From: Archivesica marissinica
Lineage: Eukaryota > Mollusca > Bivalvia > Venerida > Vesicomyidae
Assembly: GCA_014843695.1 (NCBI GenBank)
Contig: CM026403.1
Coordinates: 48,813,353-48,877,352 of the forward strand
Length of the DNA stretch: 64,000 nucleotides
Direction: 5' to 3'
Made by a program: the position numbers and the translations under genes. A model generated the notes under the pieces. The model had not been told where the DNA came from. It ran no database searches and worked only from the letters and a program-made list of their open reading frames with translations. Positions 1-15,179 of this stretch are shown here, piece by piece (the first letter of the stretch is position 1; the number at the start of each line of letters is the position of its first letter).

Positions 1-11
1 TATTTGTTTGC

Positions 12-205
12 TTAGTTTATACAAATTTATTTTAGCTCGATTGCGAAACAAGTTATTTCAACTTATATAAATCACTCTCGAAGCCTCGTTCCTGATGGAA
101 TCCATCGCCACGAGGGAGAGAGAAGAGGCAACGTGGAATTTAAATGCCTTGCCTAAGGGCACAATCGTAACGGCTCCAGTGGGGCCCGAACTCCGGACCG
201 AGTTT
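12..205 (-). repeat. tRNA-derived SINE, family B, 3' part (head missing)
   Basis: The segment is nearly identical to the better copy at 52222-52456, including the stretch GGAATCCATCGCCACGAGGG and the tail TTATTTTAGCTCGATTGCG. In the complete copy a tRNA-like head lies at the right end on the minus strand; here the match stops just after CTCCGGACCGAG, so the head is missing. A third, shorter fragment lies at 62620-62733. It is non-coding. Confidence 0.75.
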
Positions 206-254
206 GCTTTTGTTTGCTTGTTTGTTTGTGTTGGGCGGTTACAGTCGCACAACA

Positions 255-455
255 GCTTAGGCATGTCATGCGGCGATTCTCCAACTATTATTGGTGGAGG
301 AAGACCCCGGCCGGTGCCCCTCCCAGTGGTAGAACCACCGACCTACCATAAGTCAGCTGGATAGCTTCCTCACATGGCATAAGTCGACACATCGAGTAGG
401 ATTCGAACCAACCGCGGCGAGGAACAAACAACCTTTACCACTCGGCCATGGAGGT
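255..455 (-). repeat. tRNA-like SINE, family E
   Basis: On the minus strand, 380-455 reads as a tRNA-like head with an A box (TGGCCGAGTGGTAAAGG) and a B box (GGTTCGAATCC). The body towards 255 carries GTAGAACCACCGACC and CAGCTGGATAGCTTCCTCA on the plus strand. The same body occurs, diverged, at 50180-50390 and 61390-61550, and in pieces in the opposite orientation at 14889-15110. A functional tRNA gene is unlikely because it sits inside a dispersed repeat. Confidence 0.6.
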
Positions 456-1320
<865 letters not shown>

Positions 1321-1354
1321 CGTACTTAAAGTTCAAGTATGGTTTTACTTAGAA

Positions 1355-4300
1355 ATATGCTGCACACCGAGTTGTCGAGGATAAGGAATGTGCTGCACAC
1401 CGAGTTGTCAAGGATAAGGAATGTGCTGCACACAGAGCTGTCGAGGAATAGAAATGTGCTGCACACCGAGTTGTCGAGGATAAGGAATGTACTGCACACC
1501 GAGTTGTCGAGGATCAGGAATGTGCTGCACACCGAGTTGTCGAGGATAACGAATGTGCTGCACACTGAGCTGTCGACGACTAGAAATGTGCTGCACACCG
1601 AGTTGTCGAGGATCAGGAATGTGCTGCACACCGAGTTGTCGAGGATAACGAATGTGCTGCACACCATGTTGTGGAGGAATAGAAATGTGCTGCACACCGA
1701 GTTGTCAAGGATAACGAATGTGCTGCACACCGAGTTGTGGAGGAATCGAAATATGCTGCACACCGAATTGTCGAGGATAAGGAATGTGCTGCACACCGAG
1801 TTGTCGAGGAATAGAAATATGCTGCACACCGAATTGTCGAGGATAAGGAATGTGCTGCACACCGAGTAGTCGAGGATCAGGAATGTGCTGCACACCGAGT
1901 TGTCGAGGATAAGGAATGTGCTGCACACCGTGTTGTCGAGGATAAGGATTGTGCTGCACACCGAGTTGTCGAGAACTAGAAATGTGCTGCACACCGAGTT
2001 GTCAAGGATAAGGAATGTGCTGCACACCGAGTTGTCGAGGATAAGGAATGTGTTGCACACCTAGTTGTCGAGGATAAGGAATGTGCTGCACACCGAGTTG
2101 TCGAGGATAAGGAATGTGATGCACACCGAGTTGTCTAGGATAAGGAATGTGCTGCATACCGAGTTGTCGAGGATTAGGAATGTGCTGCACACGGAGTTGT
2201 CGAGGATAAGGAATGTGCTGCACACCGAGTTGTCGAGGATAAGGAATGTGCTGCACATCATGTTGTGGAGGAATAGAAATGTGCTGCACACCGATTGTCG
2301 AGGATAAGGAATGTGCTGCACATAGAGGTGTCGAGGATAAGGAATGTGCTGCACACGGAGTTGTCGAGGATAAGGAATGTGCTGCACACCGAGTTGTCGA
2401 GGATAAGGAATGTGCTGCACACAGAGGTGTCGAGGATCAGGATTGTGATGCACACCGAGTTGTCGAGGATAAGGAATGTGCTGCACACCGAGTTGTCGAG
2501 GATAAGGAATGTGCTGCACACCGAGTTGTCGAGAACTAGAAATGTGCTGCACACCGAGTTGTCGATGGTAAAGAATATGCTGCACACCGAGTTGTCGAGG
2601 ATAAGGAATGTGCTGCACACTGAACTGTCGACGAATAGAAATGTGCTGCACACCGAGTTGTCGAGGATAAGGAATGTGCTGCACACCGAGTTGTCGAGGA
2701 TAAGGAATGTGCTGCACACCGAGTTGTCGAGAACTAGAAATGTGCTGCACACCGAGTTGTCGATGGTAAAGAATATGCTGCACACCGAGTTGTCGAGGAT
2801 AAGGAATGTGCTGCACACCGAGTTGTCGAGGATAAGGAATGTGCTGCACACCGAGTTGTCGAGGATAAGGAATGTGCTGCACACCGAGTTGTCGAGGATA
2901 AGGAATGTGCTGCACACCGAGTTGTCGAGGATAAGGAATGTGCTGCACACCGAGTTGTCGAGGATAAGGAATGTGCTGCACACCGAGTTGTCGAGGATAA
3001 GGAATGTGCTGCACACCGAGTTGTCGAGGATAAAGAATGTGCTGCACACCGAGTTGTCGAGGATAAGGAATGTGCTGCACACCGAGTTGTCGAGGATAAG
3101 GAATGTGCTGCACACCGAGTTGTCGAGGATAAGGAATGTGCTGCACACCGAGTTGTCGAGGATCAGAAATGTGATGCACACCGAGTTGTCGAGGATAAGG
3201 AATGTGCTGCACACCGAGTTGTCGAGGATAAGGAATGTGCTGCACACCGAGTTGTCGAGGATCAGGAATGTGCTGCACACAGAGTTGTCGAGGATAAGGA
3301 ATGTGCTGCATACCGAGTTGTCGAGGATAAGGAATGTGCTGCACACCGAGTTGTCGAGGATAAGGAATGTGCTGCACACCGAGTTGTCGAGGATAAGGAA
3401 TGTGCTGCACACCGAGTTGTCGAGGATAAGGAATGTGCTGCACACCGAGTTGTCGAGGATAAGGAATGTGCTGCACACCGAGTTGTCGAGGATAAGGAAT
3501 GTGCTGCACACCGAGTTGTCGAGGATCAGGAATGTGCTGCACACCGAGTTGTCGAGGATAAGGAATGTGCTGCACACCATGTTGTCGAGGATAAGGAATG
3601 TGCTGCACACCGAGTTGTCGAGGATCAGGAATGTGCTGCACACCGAGTTGTCGAGGATAAGGAATGTGCTGCACACCATGTTGTCGAGGATAAGGAATGT
3701 GCTGCACACCGAGTTGTCGAGGATCAGGAATGTGCTGCACACAGTGTTGTCGAGGATAAGGAATGTGCTGCATACCGAGTTGTCGAGGATAAGGAATGTG
3801 CTGCACACCGAGTTGTCGAGGATAAGGAATGTGCTCACACAGAGTTGTCGAGGATAAGGAATGTGCTGCACACCGAGTTGTCGAGGATAACGAATGTGCT
3901 GCACACCGAGTTGTGGAGGAATAGAAATATGCTGCACACCGAATTGTCGAGGATAAGGATTATGCTGCACACCGTGATGTCGTGGATAAGGATGGTGCTG
4001 CACACCGAGTTGTCGAGAACTAGAAATGTGCTGCACACCGAGTTGTCGAGGATAAGGAATGTGCTGCACACCGAGTTGTCGAGGATAAGGAATGTGCTGC
4101 ACACCGAGTTGTCGAGGATCAGGAATGTGCTGCACACAGAGTTGTCGAGGATAAGGAATGTGCTGCATACCGAGTTGTCGAGGATAAGGAATGTGCTGCA
4201 CACCGAGTTGTCGAGGATCAGGAATGTGCTGCATACCGAGTGGTCGAGGATAAGGAATGTGCTGCACACCATGTTGTGGATGAATAGACATGTGCTGCAC

Positions 4301-7300
4301 ACCGAGTTGTCGAGGATAACGAATGTTCTGCACACCGAGTTGTGGAGGAATCGAAATATGCTGCACACCGAATTGTCGAGGATAAGGAATGTGCTGCACA
4401 CCGAGTTGTCGAGGAATAGAAATATGTTGCACACCGAATTGTCGAGGATAAGGAATGTGCTGCACACCGAGTAGTCGAGGATCAGGAATGTGCTGCACAC
4501 CGAGTTGTCGAGGATCAGAAATGTGCTGCACACAGAGTTGTCGAGGATAAGGAATGTGCTGCATACCGAGTTGTCGAGGATAACGAATGTGCTGCACACC
4601 GAGTTGTCGAGGATAAGGAATGTGCTGCACACCGAGTTGTCGAGGATCAGGAATGTGCTGCACACCGAGTGGTCGAGGATAAGGATTGTGCTGCACACCA
4701 TGTTGTGGATGAATAGATATGTGCTGCACACCGAGTTGTCGAGGATAACGAATGTTCTGCACACCGAGTTGTGGAGGAATCGAAATATGCTGCACACCGA
4801 ATTGTCGAGGATAAGGAATGTGCTGCACACCGAGTTGTCGAGGAATAGAAATATGTTGCACACCGAATTGTCGAGGATAAGGAATGTGCTGCACACCGAG
4901 TTGTCGAGGATCAGGAATGTGCTGCACACCGAGTTGTCGAGGATAAGGAATGTGCTGCACACCGAGTTGTCGAGGATCAGGAATGTGATGCACACCGAGT
5001 TGTCGAGGATAAGGAATGTGCTGCACACCGAGTTGTCGAGGATAAGGAATGTGCTGCACACCGAGTTGTGGAGGAATAGAAATATGCTGCACACCGAATT
5101 GTCGAGGATAAGGATTATGCTGCACACCGTGATGTCGTGGATAAGGATGGTGCTGCACACCGAGTTGTCGAGGACTAGAAATGTGCTGCACACCGAGTTG
5201 TCGAGGATAAGGAATGTGCTGCACACCGAGTTGTCGAGGATCAGGAATGTGCTGCACACCGAGTTGTCGAGGATAAGGAATGTGCTGCACACCGAGTTGT
5301 CGAGGATAAGGAATGTGCTGCACACCGAGTTGTCGAGGATAAGGAATGTGCTGCACACCGAGTTGTCGAGGATAAAGAATGTGCTGCACACCGAGTTGTC
5401 GAGGATAAGGAATGTGCTGCACACCGAGTTGTCGAGGATAAGGAATGTGCTGCACACCGAGTTGTCGAGGATAAGGAATGTGCTGCACACCGAGTTGTCG
5501 AGGATAAGGAATGTGCTGCACACCGAGTTGTCGAGGATAAGGAATGTGCTGCACACCGAGTTGTCGAGGATAAGGAATGTGCTGCACACCGAGTTGTCGA
5601 GGATAAGGAATGTGCTGCACACCGAGTTGTCGAGGATAAGGAATGTGCTGCACACCATGTTGTGGAGGATAGAAATGTGCTGCACACCGATTGTCGAGGA
5701 TAAGGAATGTGCTGCACACAGAGTTGTCGAGGATAAGGAATGTGCTGCACACCGAGTTGTCGAGGATAAGGAATGTGCTGCACACCGAGTTGTCGAGGAT
5801 AAGGAATGTGCTGCACACCGAGTTGTCGAGGATAAGGAATGTGATGCACACCGAGTTGTCGAGGATAAGGAATGTGCTGCACACCGAGTTGTCGAGGATA
5901 AGGAATGTGCTGCACACCGAGTTGTCGAGAACTAGGAATGTGCTGCACACCGAGTTGTCGATGGTAAAGAATATGCTGCACACCGAGTTGTCGAGGATAA
6001 GGAATGTGCTGCACACCGAGTTGTGGAGGAATAGAAATATGCTGCACACCGAATTGTCGAGGATAAGGATTATGCTGCACACCGTGATGTCGTGGATAAG
6101 GATGGTGCTGCACACCGAGTTGTCGAGAACTAGAAATGTGCTGCACACCGAGTTGTCGAGGATAAGGAATGTGCTGCACACCGAGTTGTCGAGGATAAGG
6201 AATGTGCTGCACACGTTGTCGAGGATAAGGAATGTGCTGCACACCGAGTTGTCGAGGATAAGGAATGTGCTGCACACCGAGTTGTCGAGGATAAGGAATG
6301 TGCTGCACACCGAGTTGTCGAGGATAAGGAATGTGCTGCACACCGAGTTGTCGGGATAAGGAATGTGCTGCACACCGAGTTGTCGAGGATAAGGAATGTG
6401 CTGCACACCGAGTTGTCGAGGATAAGGAATGTGCTGCACACCGAGTTGTCGAGGATAAGGAATGTGCTGCACACCGAGTTGTCGAGGATAAGGAATGTGC
6501 TGCACACCGAGTTGTCGAGGATCAGGAATGTGATGCACACCGAGTTGTCGAGGATAAGGAATGTGCTGCACACCGAGTTGTCGAGGATAAGGAATGTGCT
6601 GCACACCGAGTTGTCGAGGATAAGGAATGTGCTGCACACCGAGTTGTCGAGGATCAGGAATGTGCTGCACACAGAGTTGTCGAGGATAAGGAATGTGCTG
6701 CATACCGAGTTGTCGAGGATAAGGAATGTGCTGCACACCGAGTTGTCGAGGATAAGGAATGTGCTGCACACCGAGTTGTCGAGGATAAGGAATGTGCTGC
6801 ACACCGAGTTGTCGAGGATAAGGATGTGCTGCACACCGATTGTCGAGGATAAGGAATGTGCTGCACAGAGTGTGGAGAATGTGCTGCACACCGAGTTGTC
6901 GAGGATCAGGAATGTGCTGCACACCGAGTTGTCGAGGATAAGGAATGTGCTGCACACCGAGTTGTCGAGGATAAGGAATGTGCTGCACACCGAGTTGTCG
7001 AGGATAAGGAATGTGCTGCACACCGAGTTGTCGAGGATAAGGAATGTGCTGCACACCGAGTTGTCGAGGATAAGGAATGTGCTGCACACCGAGTTGTCGA
7101 GGATAAGGAATGTGCTGCACACCGAGTTGTCGAGGATAAGGAATGTGCTGCACACCGAGTTGTCGAGGATAAGGAATGTGCTGCACACCGAGTTGTCGAG
7201 GATAAGGAATGTGCTGCACACCAGGTTGTGAGGATAGAAATGTGCTGCACACCGAGTTGTCGAGGATAACGAATGTGCTGCACACCGAGTTGTGGAGGAA

Positions 7301-10300
7301 TAGAAATATGCTGCACACTGAATTGTCGAGGATAAGGATTATGCTGCACACCGTGATGTCGTGGATAAGGATGGTGCTGCAAACCATGTTGTCGAGGATA
7401 AGGAATGTGCTGCACACCGAGTTGTCGAGGATCAGGAATGTGCTGCACACCGAGTTGTCGAGGATAAGGAATGTGCTGCACACCGAGTTGTCGAGGATCA
7501 GGAATGTGCTGCACACAGAGTTGTCGAGGATAAGGAATGTGCTGCATACCGAGTTGTCGAGGATAAGGAATGTGCTGCACACCGAGTTGTCGAGGATCAG
7601 GAATGTGCTGCACACCGAGTTGTCGAGGATAAGGAATGTGCTGCACACCGAGTTGTGGATGAATAGAATGTGCTGCACACCGAGTTGTCGAGGATAACGA
7701 ATGTTCTGCACACCGAGTTGTGGAGGAACGAAATATGCTGCACACCGAATTGTCGAGGATAAGGAATGTGCTGCACACCGAGTTGTCGAGGAATAGAAAT
7801 ATGTTGCACACCGAATTGTCGAGGATAAGGAATGTGCTGCACACCGAGTAGTCGAGGATCAGGAATGTGCTGCACACCGAGTTGTCGAGGATCAGAAATG
7901 TGCTGCACACAGAGTTGTCGAGGATAAGGAATGTGCTGCATACCGAGTTGTCGAGGATAAGGAATGTGCTGCACACCGAGTTGTCGAGGATAAGGAATGT
8001 GCTGCACACCGAGTTGTCGAGGATCAGGAATGTGCTGCACACCGAGTTGTCGAGGATAAGGAATGTGCTGCACACCGAGTTGTCGAGGATAAGGAATGTG
8101 CTGCACACCGAGTTGTGGAGGAATAGAAATATGCTGCACACCGAATTGTCGAGGATAAGGAATGTGCTGCACACCGAGTTGTCGAGGAATAGAAATATGT
8201 TGCACACCGAATTGTCGAGGATAAGGAATGTGCTGCACACCGAGTAGTCGAGGATCAGGAATGTGCTGCACACCGAGTTGTCGAGGATAAGGAATGTGCT
8301 GCACACCGTGTTGTCGAGGATAGGGATTGTGCTGCACACCGAGTTGTCGAGAACTAGAAATGTGCTGCACACCGAGTTGTCGAGGATAAGGAATGTGCTG
8401 CACACCGAGTTGTCGAGGATAAGGAATGTGCTGCACACCGAGTTGTCGAGGATAAGGAATGTGCTGCACACCGAGTTGTCGAGGATTAGGAATGTGCTGC
8501 ACACCGAGTTGTCGAGGATAAGGAATGTGCTGCACACCGAGTTGTCGAGGATCAGGAATGTGCTGCACACCGAGTTGTCGAGGATAAGGAATGTGCTGCA
8601 CACCGAGTTGTCGAGGATAAGGAATGTGATGCACACCGAGTTGTCGAGGATCAGGAATGTGATGCACACCGAGTTGTCGAGGATAAGGAATGTGCTGCAC
8701 ACCGAGTTGTCGAGGATAAGGAATGTGATGCACACCGAGTTGTCGAGGATAAGGAATGTGCTGCACACCGAGTTGTCGAGATAAGGAATGTGCTGCACAC
8801 CGAGTTGTCGAGGATAAGGAATGTGCTGCACACGGAGTTGTCGGCTAGAAATGTGCTGCACACCAAGTTGTCGATGGTAAAGAATATGCTGCACACCGAG
8901 TTGTCGAGGATAAGGACTGTGCTGCACATCATGTTGTCGAGGATAAGGAATGTGCTGCACACCGAGTTGTCAAGGATCAGGAATGTGCTGCACACAGATT
9001 GTTGAGGATAAGGAATGTGCTGCATACCGAGTTGTCGAGGATAAGGAATGTGCTGCACACCGAGTTGTCGAGGATAAGGAATGTGCTGCACACCGAGTTG
9101 TCGAGGATAAGGAATGTGCTGCACACCGAGTTGTCGAGGATAAGGAATGTGCTGCACACCGAGTTGTCGAGGATAAGGAATGTGCTGCACACCGAGTTGT
9201 CGAGGATCAGGAATGTGATGCACACCGAGTTGTCGAGGATAAGGAATGTGCTGCACACCGAGTTGTCGAGGATAAGGAATGTGCTGCACACCGAGTTGTC
9301 GAGGATAAGGAATGTGCTGCACACCGAGTTGTCGAGGATAAGGAATGTGCTGCACACCGAGTTGTCGAGGATAAGGAATGTGCTGCACACCGTGATGTGG
9401 ATAAGGATGTGCTGCACACCGAGTTGTCGAGAACTAGATGTGTGGAGTGTCGAGGATAAGGAATGTGCTGCACACCGAGTTGTCGAGGATAAGGAATGTG
9501 CTGCACACCGAGTTGTCGAGGGTAAAGAATGTGCTGCACACCGAGTTGTCGAGGATAAGGAATGTGCTGCACATGAGTGTTGACGAGTGAAGTGTGCTGC
9601 ACACCGAGTTGTCGAGGATAAGGAATGTGCTGCACACCGAGTTGTCGAGGATAAGGAATGTGCTGCACACCGAGTTGTCGAGGATAAGGAATGTGCTGCA
9701 CACCGAGTTGTCGAGGACAGGAATGTGCTGCACCAGTGTTGTCGAGGATAAGGAATGTGCTGCATACCGAGTTGTCGAGGATAAGGAATGTGCTGCACAC
9801 CGAGTTGTCGAGGATAAGGAATGTGCTCACACCGAGTTGTCGAGGATAAGGAATGTGCTGCACACCGAGTTGTCGAGGATAAGGAATGTCTGCACGTTGT
9901 CGAGATAAGGAATGTGCTGCACACCGAGTTGTCGAGGATAAGGAATGTGCTGCACACCGAGTTGTCGAGGATAAGGAATGTGCTGCACACCGAGTTGTCG
10001 AGGATAAGGAATGTGCTGCACACCGAGTTGTCGAGGATAAGGAATGTGCTGCACACCGAGTTGTCGAGGATAAGGAATGTGCTGCACACCGAGTTGTCGA
10101 GGATAAGGAATGTGCTGCACACCGTGTTGTCGAGGATAAGGAATGTGCTGCACACCGAGTTGTCGAGGATAAGGAATGTGCTGCACACAGAGTTGTCGAG
10201 GATAAGGAATGTGCTGCACACCGAGTTGTGGAGGAATAGAAATATGCTGCACACCGAATTGTCGAGGATAAGGATTATGCTGCACACCGTGATGTCGTGG

Positions 10301-13300
10301 ATAAGGATGGTGCTGCACACCGAGTTGTCGAGAACTAGATATGTGCTGCACACCGAGTTGTCGAGGATAAGGAATGTGCTGCACACCGAGTTGTCGAGGA
10401 TAAGGAATGTGCTGCACACCGAGTTGTCGAGGATAAGGAATGTGCTGCACACCGAGTTGTCGAGGATAAGGAATGTGCTGCACACCATGTTGTCGAGGAT
10501 AAGGAATGTGCTGCACACCGAGTTGTCGAGGATAAGGAATGTGCTGCACACCGAGTTGTCGAGGATAAGGAATGTGCTGCACACCGAGTTGTCGAGGATA
10601 AGGAATGTGCTGCACACCGAGTTGTCGAGGATCAGGAATGTGCTGCACACCGAGTTGTCGAGGATAAGGAATGTGCTGCACACCGAGTTGTCGAGGATAA
10701 GGAATGTGCTGCACACCGAGTTGTCGAGGATAAGGAATGTGCTGCACACCGAGTTGTCGAGGATAAGGAATGTGCTGCACACCGAGTTGTCGAGGATAAG
10801 GAATGTGCTGCACACCGAGTTGTCGAGGATAAGGAATGTGCTGCACACCGAGTTGTCGAGGATAAGGAATGTGCTGCACACCGAGTTGTCGAGGATAAGG
10901 AATGTGCTGCACACCGAGTTGTCGAGGATAAGGAATGTGCTGCACACTGAGCTGTCGACGACTAGAAATGTGCTGCACACCGAGTTGCCGAGGATAAGGA
11001 ATGTGCTGCACACCGAGTTATCGAGGATAAGGAATGTGCTGCACACCGAGTTGTCGAGAACTAGAAATGTGCAGACACCGAGTTGTCGAGGATAAGGAAT
11101 ATGCTGCACACCGAATTGTCGAGGATAAGGATTATGCTGCACACCGTGATGTGGATAAGGATGGTGCTGCACACCGAGTTGTCGAGAACTAGATATGTGC
11201 TGCACACCGAGGTGTCGAGGATAAGGAATGTGCTGCACACCGAGTTGTCGAGGATAAGGAATGTGCTGCACACCGAGTTGTCGATGGTAAAGAATATGCT
11301 GCACACCGAGTTGTCGAGGATAAGGAATGTGCTGCACACTGAGCTGTCGACGACTAGAAATGTGCTGCACACCGAGTTGTCGAGGATCAGGAATGTGCTG
11401 CACACCGAGTTGTCGAGGATAAGGACTGTGCTGCACACCATGTTGTCGAGGATAAGGAATGTGCTGCACACCGAGTTGTCGAGGATCAGGAATGTGCTGC
11501 ACACAGAGTTGTTGAGGATAAGGAATGTGCTGCATACCGAGTTGTCGAGGATAAGGAATGTGCTGCACACCGAGTTGTCGAGGATAAGGAATGGCATACC
11601 GAGTTGTCGAGGATAAGGAATATGCTGCACACCGAGTTGTCGAGGATAATGAATGTGCTGCACACCGAGTTGTCGAGGATAAGGAATGTGCTGCACATAG
11701 AGTTGTCGAGGATCAGGAATGTGCTGCACACCGAGTTGTCGAGGATCAGGAATGTGCTGCACACCGAGTTGTCGAGGATAAGGAATGTGCTGCACACCGA
11801 GTTGTCGAGGATCAGGAATGTGATGCACACCGAGTTGTCGAGGATAAGGAATGTGCTGCACACCGAGTTGTCGATGATAAGGAATGTGCTGCACACCGAG
11901 TTGTCGAGGATAAGGAATGTGCTGCACACCGAGTTGTCGAGGACTAGAAATGTGCTGCACACCGAGTTGTCGATGGTAAAGAATATGCTGCACACCGAGT
12001 TGTCGAGGATAAGGAATGTGCTGCACACTGAGCTGTCGACGACTAGAAATGTGCTGCACACCGAGTTGTCGAGGATAAGGAATGTGCTGCACACCGAGTT
12101 ATCGAGGATAAGGAATGTGCTGCACGCCGAGTTGTCGAGGACTAGAAATGTGCACACACCGAGTTGTCGAGGATAAGGAATATGCTGCACACCGAATTGT
12201 CGAGGATAAGGATTATGCTGCACACCGTGATGTGATAAGGATGGTGCTGCACACCGAGTTGTCGAGAACTAGATATGTGCTGCACACCGAGGTGTCGAGG
12301 ATAAGGAATGTGCTGCACACCGAGTTGTCGAGGATAAGGAATGTGCTGCACACCGAGTTGTCGATGGTAAAGAATATGCTGCACACCGAGTTGTCGAGGA
12401 TAAGGAATGTGCTGCACACTGAGCTGTCGACGACTAGAAATGTGCTGCACACCGAGTTGTCGAGGATCAGGAATGTGCTGCACACCGAGTTGTCGAGGAT
12501 AAGGACAGTGCTGCACACCATGTTGTCGAGGATAAGGAATGTGTTGCACACCGAGTTGTCGAGGATCAGGAATGTGCTGCACACAGTGTTGTTGAGGATA
12601 AGGAATGTGCTGCATACCGAGTTGTCGAGGATAAGGAATGTGCTGCACACCGAGTTGTCGAGGATAAGGAATGTGCACACACCGAGTTGTCGAGGATAAG
12701 GAATGTGCTGCACACCGAGTTGTGGAGGAATAGAAATGTGCTGCACACCGAGTTGTCGAGGATAAGGATTATGCTGCACACCGTGATGTCGTGGATAAGG
12801 ATGGTGCTGCACACCGAGTTGTCGAGAACTAGAAATGTGCTGCACACCGAGTTGTCGAGAACTAGAAATGTGCTGCACACCGAGTTGTCGAGGATAAGGA
12901 ATGTGCTGCACACCGAGTTGTCGAGGATAAGGAATGTGCTGCACACCGAGTTGTCGAGGATAAGGAATGTGCTGCACACCGAGTTGTCGAGGATCAGGAA
13001 TGTGATGCACACCGAGTTGTCGAGGATAAGGAATGTGCTGCACACCGAGTTGTCGAGGATAAGGAATGTGCTGCACACCGAGTTGTCGAGGATAAGGAAT
13101 GTGCTGCACACCGAGTTGTCGAGGATAAGGAATGTGCTGCACACCGAGTTGTCGAGGATAAGGAATGTGCTGCACACCGAGTTGTCGAGGATAAGGAATG
13201 TGCTGCACACCGAGTTTTCGAGGATCAGGAATGTGATGCAAACCGAGTTGTCGAGGATAAGGAATGTGCTGCACACCGAGTTGTCTAGGAGGATAAGGAA

Positions 13301-13598
13301 TGTGCTGCACACCGAGTTGTCGAGGATAAGGAATGTGCTGCACACCATGTTGTCGAGGATAGAAATGTGCTGCACACCGAGTTGTCGAGGATAAGGAATG
13401 TGCTGCACACCGAGTTGTCGAGGATAAGGAATGTGCTGCACACCGAGTTGTCGAGGATAAGGAATGTGCTGCACACCGAGTTGTCGAGGATAAGGAATGT
13501 GCTGCACACCGAGTTGTCGAGGATAAGGAATGTGCTGCACACCGAGTTGTCGAGGATAAGGAATGTGATGCACACCGAGTTGTCGAGGATAAGGAATG
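1355..13598 (+). repeat. 33-bp satellite array, left block
   Basis: Tandem units of 33 bp, with core TGCTGCACACCGAGTTGTCG followed by AGGATAAGGAA, cover more than 12 kb up to the assembly gap. Most units are near-identical. Recurrent variants include AGGATCAGGAA, GAGAACTAGAAA, GATGGTAAAGAATA, GTGGAGGAATAGAAATA and the CACCGTGATGTCGTGGATAAGG unit. Several variants always occur in the same order (for example 3906-4030, 5064-5175, 6022-6135, 7285-7390, 10226-10340), which indicates higher-order repetition. Some units are shortened, for instance near 6215, 8780 and 9400-9450. The unit length is a multiple of three, so long meaningless open frames run through it. Confidence 0.97.
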
Positions 13599-14598
13599 NN
13601 NNNNNNNNNNNNNNNNNNNNNNNNNNNNNNNNNNNNNNNNNNNNNNNNNNNNNNNNNNNNNNNNNNNNNNNNNNNNNNNNNNNNNNNNNNNNNNNNNNNN
13701 NNNNNNNNNNNNNNNNNNNNNNNNNNNNNNNNNNNNNNNNNNNNNNNNNNNNNNNNNNNNNNNNNNNNNNNNNNNNNNNNNNNNNNNNNNNNNNNNNNNN
13801 NNNNNNNNNNNNNNNNNNNNNNNNNNNNNNNNNNNNNNNNNNNNNNNNNNNNNNNNNNNNNNNNNNNNNNNNNNNNNNNNNNNNNNNNNNNNNNNNNNNN
13901 NNNNNNNNNNNNNNNNNNNNNNNNNNNNNNNNNNNNNNNNNNNNNNNNNNNNNNNNNNNNNNNNNNNNNNNNNNNNNNNNNNNNNNNNNNNNNNNNNNNN
14001 NNNNNNNNNNNNNNNNNNNNNNNNNNNNNNNNNNNNNNNNNNNNNNNNNNNNNNNNNNNNNNNNNNNNNNNNNNNNNNNNNNNNNNNNNNNNNNNNNNNN
14101 NNNNNNNNNNNNNNNNNNNNNNNNNNNNNNNNNNNNNNNNNNNNNNNNNNNNNNNNNNNNNNNNNNNNNNNNNNNNNNNNNNNNNNNNNNNNNNNNNNNN
14201 NNNNNNNNNNNNNNNNNNNNNNNNNNNNNNNNNNNNNNNNNNNNNNNNNNNNNNNNNNNNNNNNNNNNNNNNNNNNNNNNNNNNNNNNNNNNNNNNNNNN
14301 NNNNNNNNNNNNNNNNNNNNNNNNNNNNNNNNNNNNNNNNNNNNNNNNNNNNNNNNNNNNNNNNNNNNNNNNNNNNNNNNNNNNNNNNNNNNNNNNNNNN
14401 NNNNNNNNNNNNNNNNNNNNNNNNNNNNNNNNNNNNNNNNNNNNNNNNNNNNNNNNNNNNNNNNNNNNNNNNNNNNNNNNNNNNNNNNNNNNNNNNNNNN
14501 NNNNNNNNNNNNNNNNNNNNNNNNNNNNNNNNNNNNNNNNNNNNNNNNNNNNNNNNNNNNNNNNNNNNNNNNNNNNNNNNNNNNNNNNNNNNNNNNNN
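13599..14598. other. assembly gap, 1000 N
   Basis: Exactly 1000 unknown bases separate the satellite from the sequence leading into the virus-like element. The round length suggests a placeholder of unknown true size, so the left boundary of the element and its linkage to the left satellite block are not proven. Confidence 0.97.
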
Positions 14599-14600
14599 AA

Positions 14601-14729
14601 GTATGTCCTTACAGCGTAAGTATTTGCTTCATTGATTTACAGGCAATCTAAATTTATCATAGTAATAGCGGCACACTACATCCATTCATGTGTGTCCTTA
14701 TGGTGTACGTATTTGCTTCAGTGATTTAT
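14601..14729 (+). repeat. two diverged copies of a ~39-bp repeat
   Basis: GTATGTCCTTACAGCG...TATTTGCTTCATTGATTTA at 14601-14639 recurs as GTGTGTCCTTATGGTG...TATTTGCTTCAGTGATTTA at 14690-14729, about 90 bp apart. It is the first readable sequence after the gap. No gene is visible between here and 14888. Confidence 0.6.
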
Positions 14730-14888
14730 ACTCGGAGATTAATTAGTCGGATTGTTATGTGTACATATATTGTTTGTATATGATATGTCATTCTGTATTT
14801 TATTTGTAAAGAAATTATAATATCTTCCTGCATGATTTTCTTTACTTTCCGTATTCGGCTAAAACCGCTGACAGAAGATGGTCACTAT

Positions 14889-15110
14889 CTAGTTGACTCG
14901 TGAAAGGTCGGTGGTTCTACCTGGCCCATATAACAAATGAACTGACTCGTGGAAGGTCGGCCATATAACAAGTCCAACTGACTCGCGCAAGATCGGTGGT
15001 TCTACCCGGAACAAGTCCAACTGACTCGCGGAAGGTCTGTGGTTCTGCCCGGTCCTAAATAAACCGAATATACATGTGAAAGGCTGGGTGGTTCTGTCAC
15101 ACAATAAAAT
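14889..15110 (+). repeat. tandem pieces of dispersed repeat family E
   Basis: Four consecutive pieces share GACTCGYGRAAGGTCGGTGG and TTCTACCCGG. These are the reverse complement of the GTAGAACCACCGACC block in the SINE-like repeats at 255-455 and 50180-50390. The pieces are therefore host repeat fragments, which suggests that the virus-like element starts to the right of about 15110. Confidence 0.6.
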
Positions 15111-15179
15111 CAATAAGTATGATGCATCATAGGTGGTCGTACCCCGGGCGCCAATGCAGCTCTCACCATCCGCTGACTA

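Noticed and set aside
2258..7711. Very long open frames (up to ~1800 codons) in the 33-bp satellite
   Set aside because: They are a consequence of a unit length divisible by three with few stops. Frames exist on both strands over the same bases, and frame changes occur wherever a unit is shortened.
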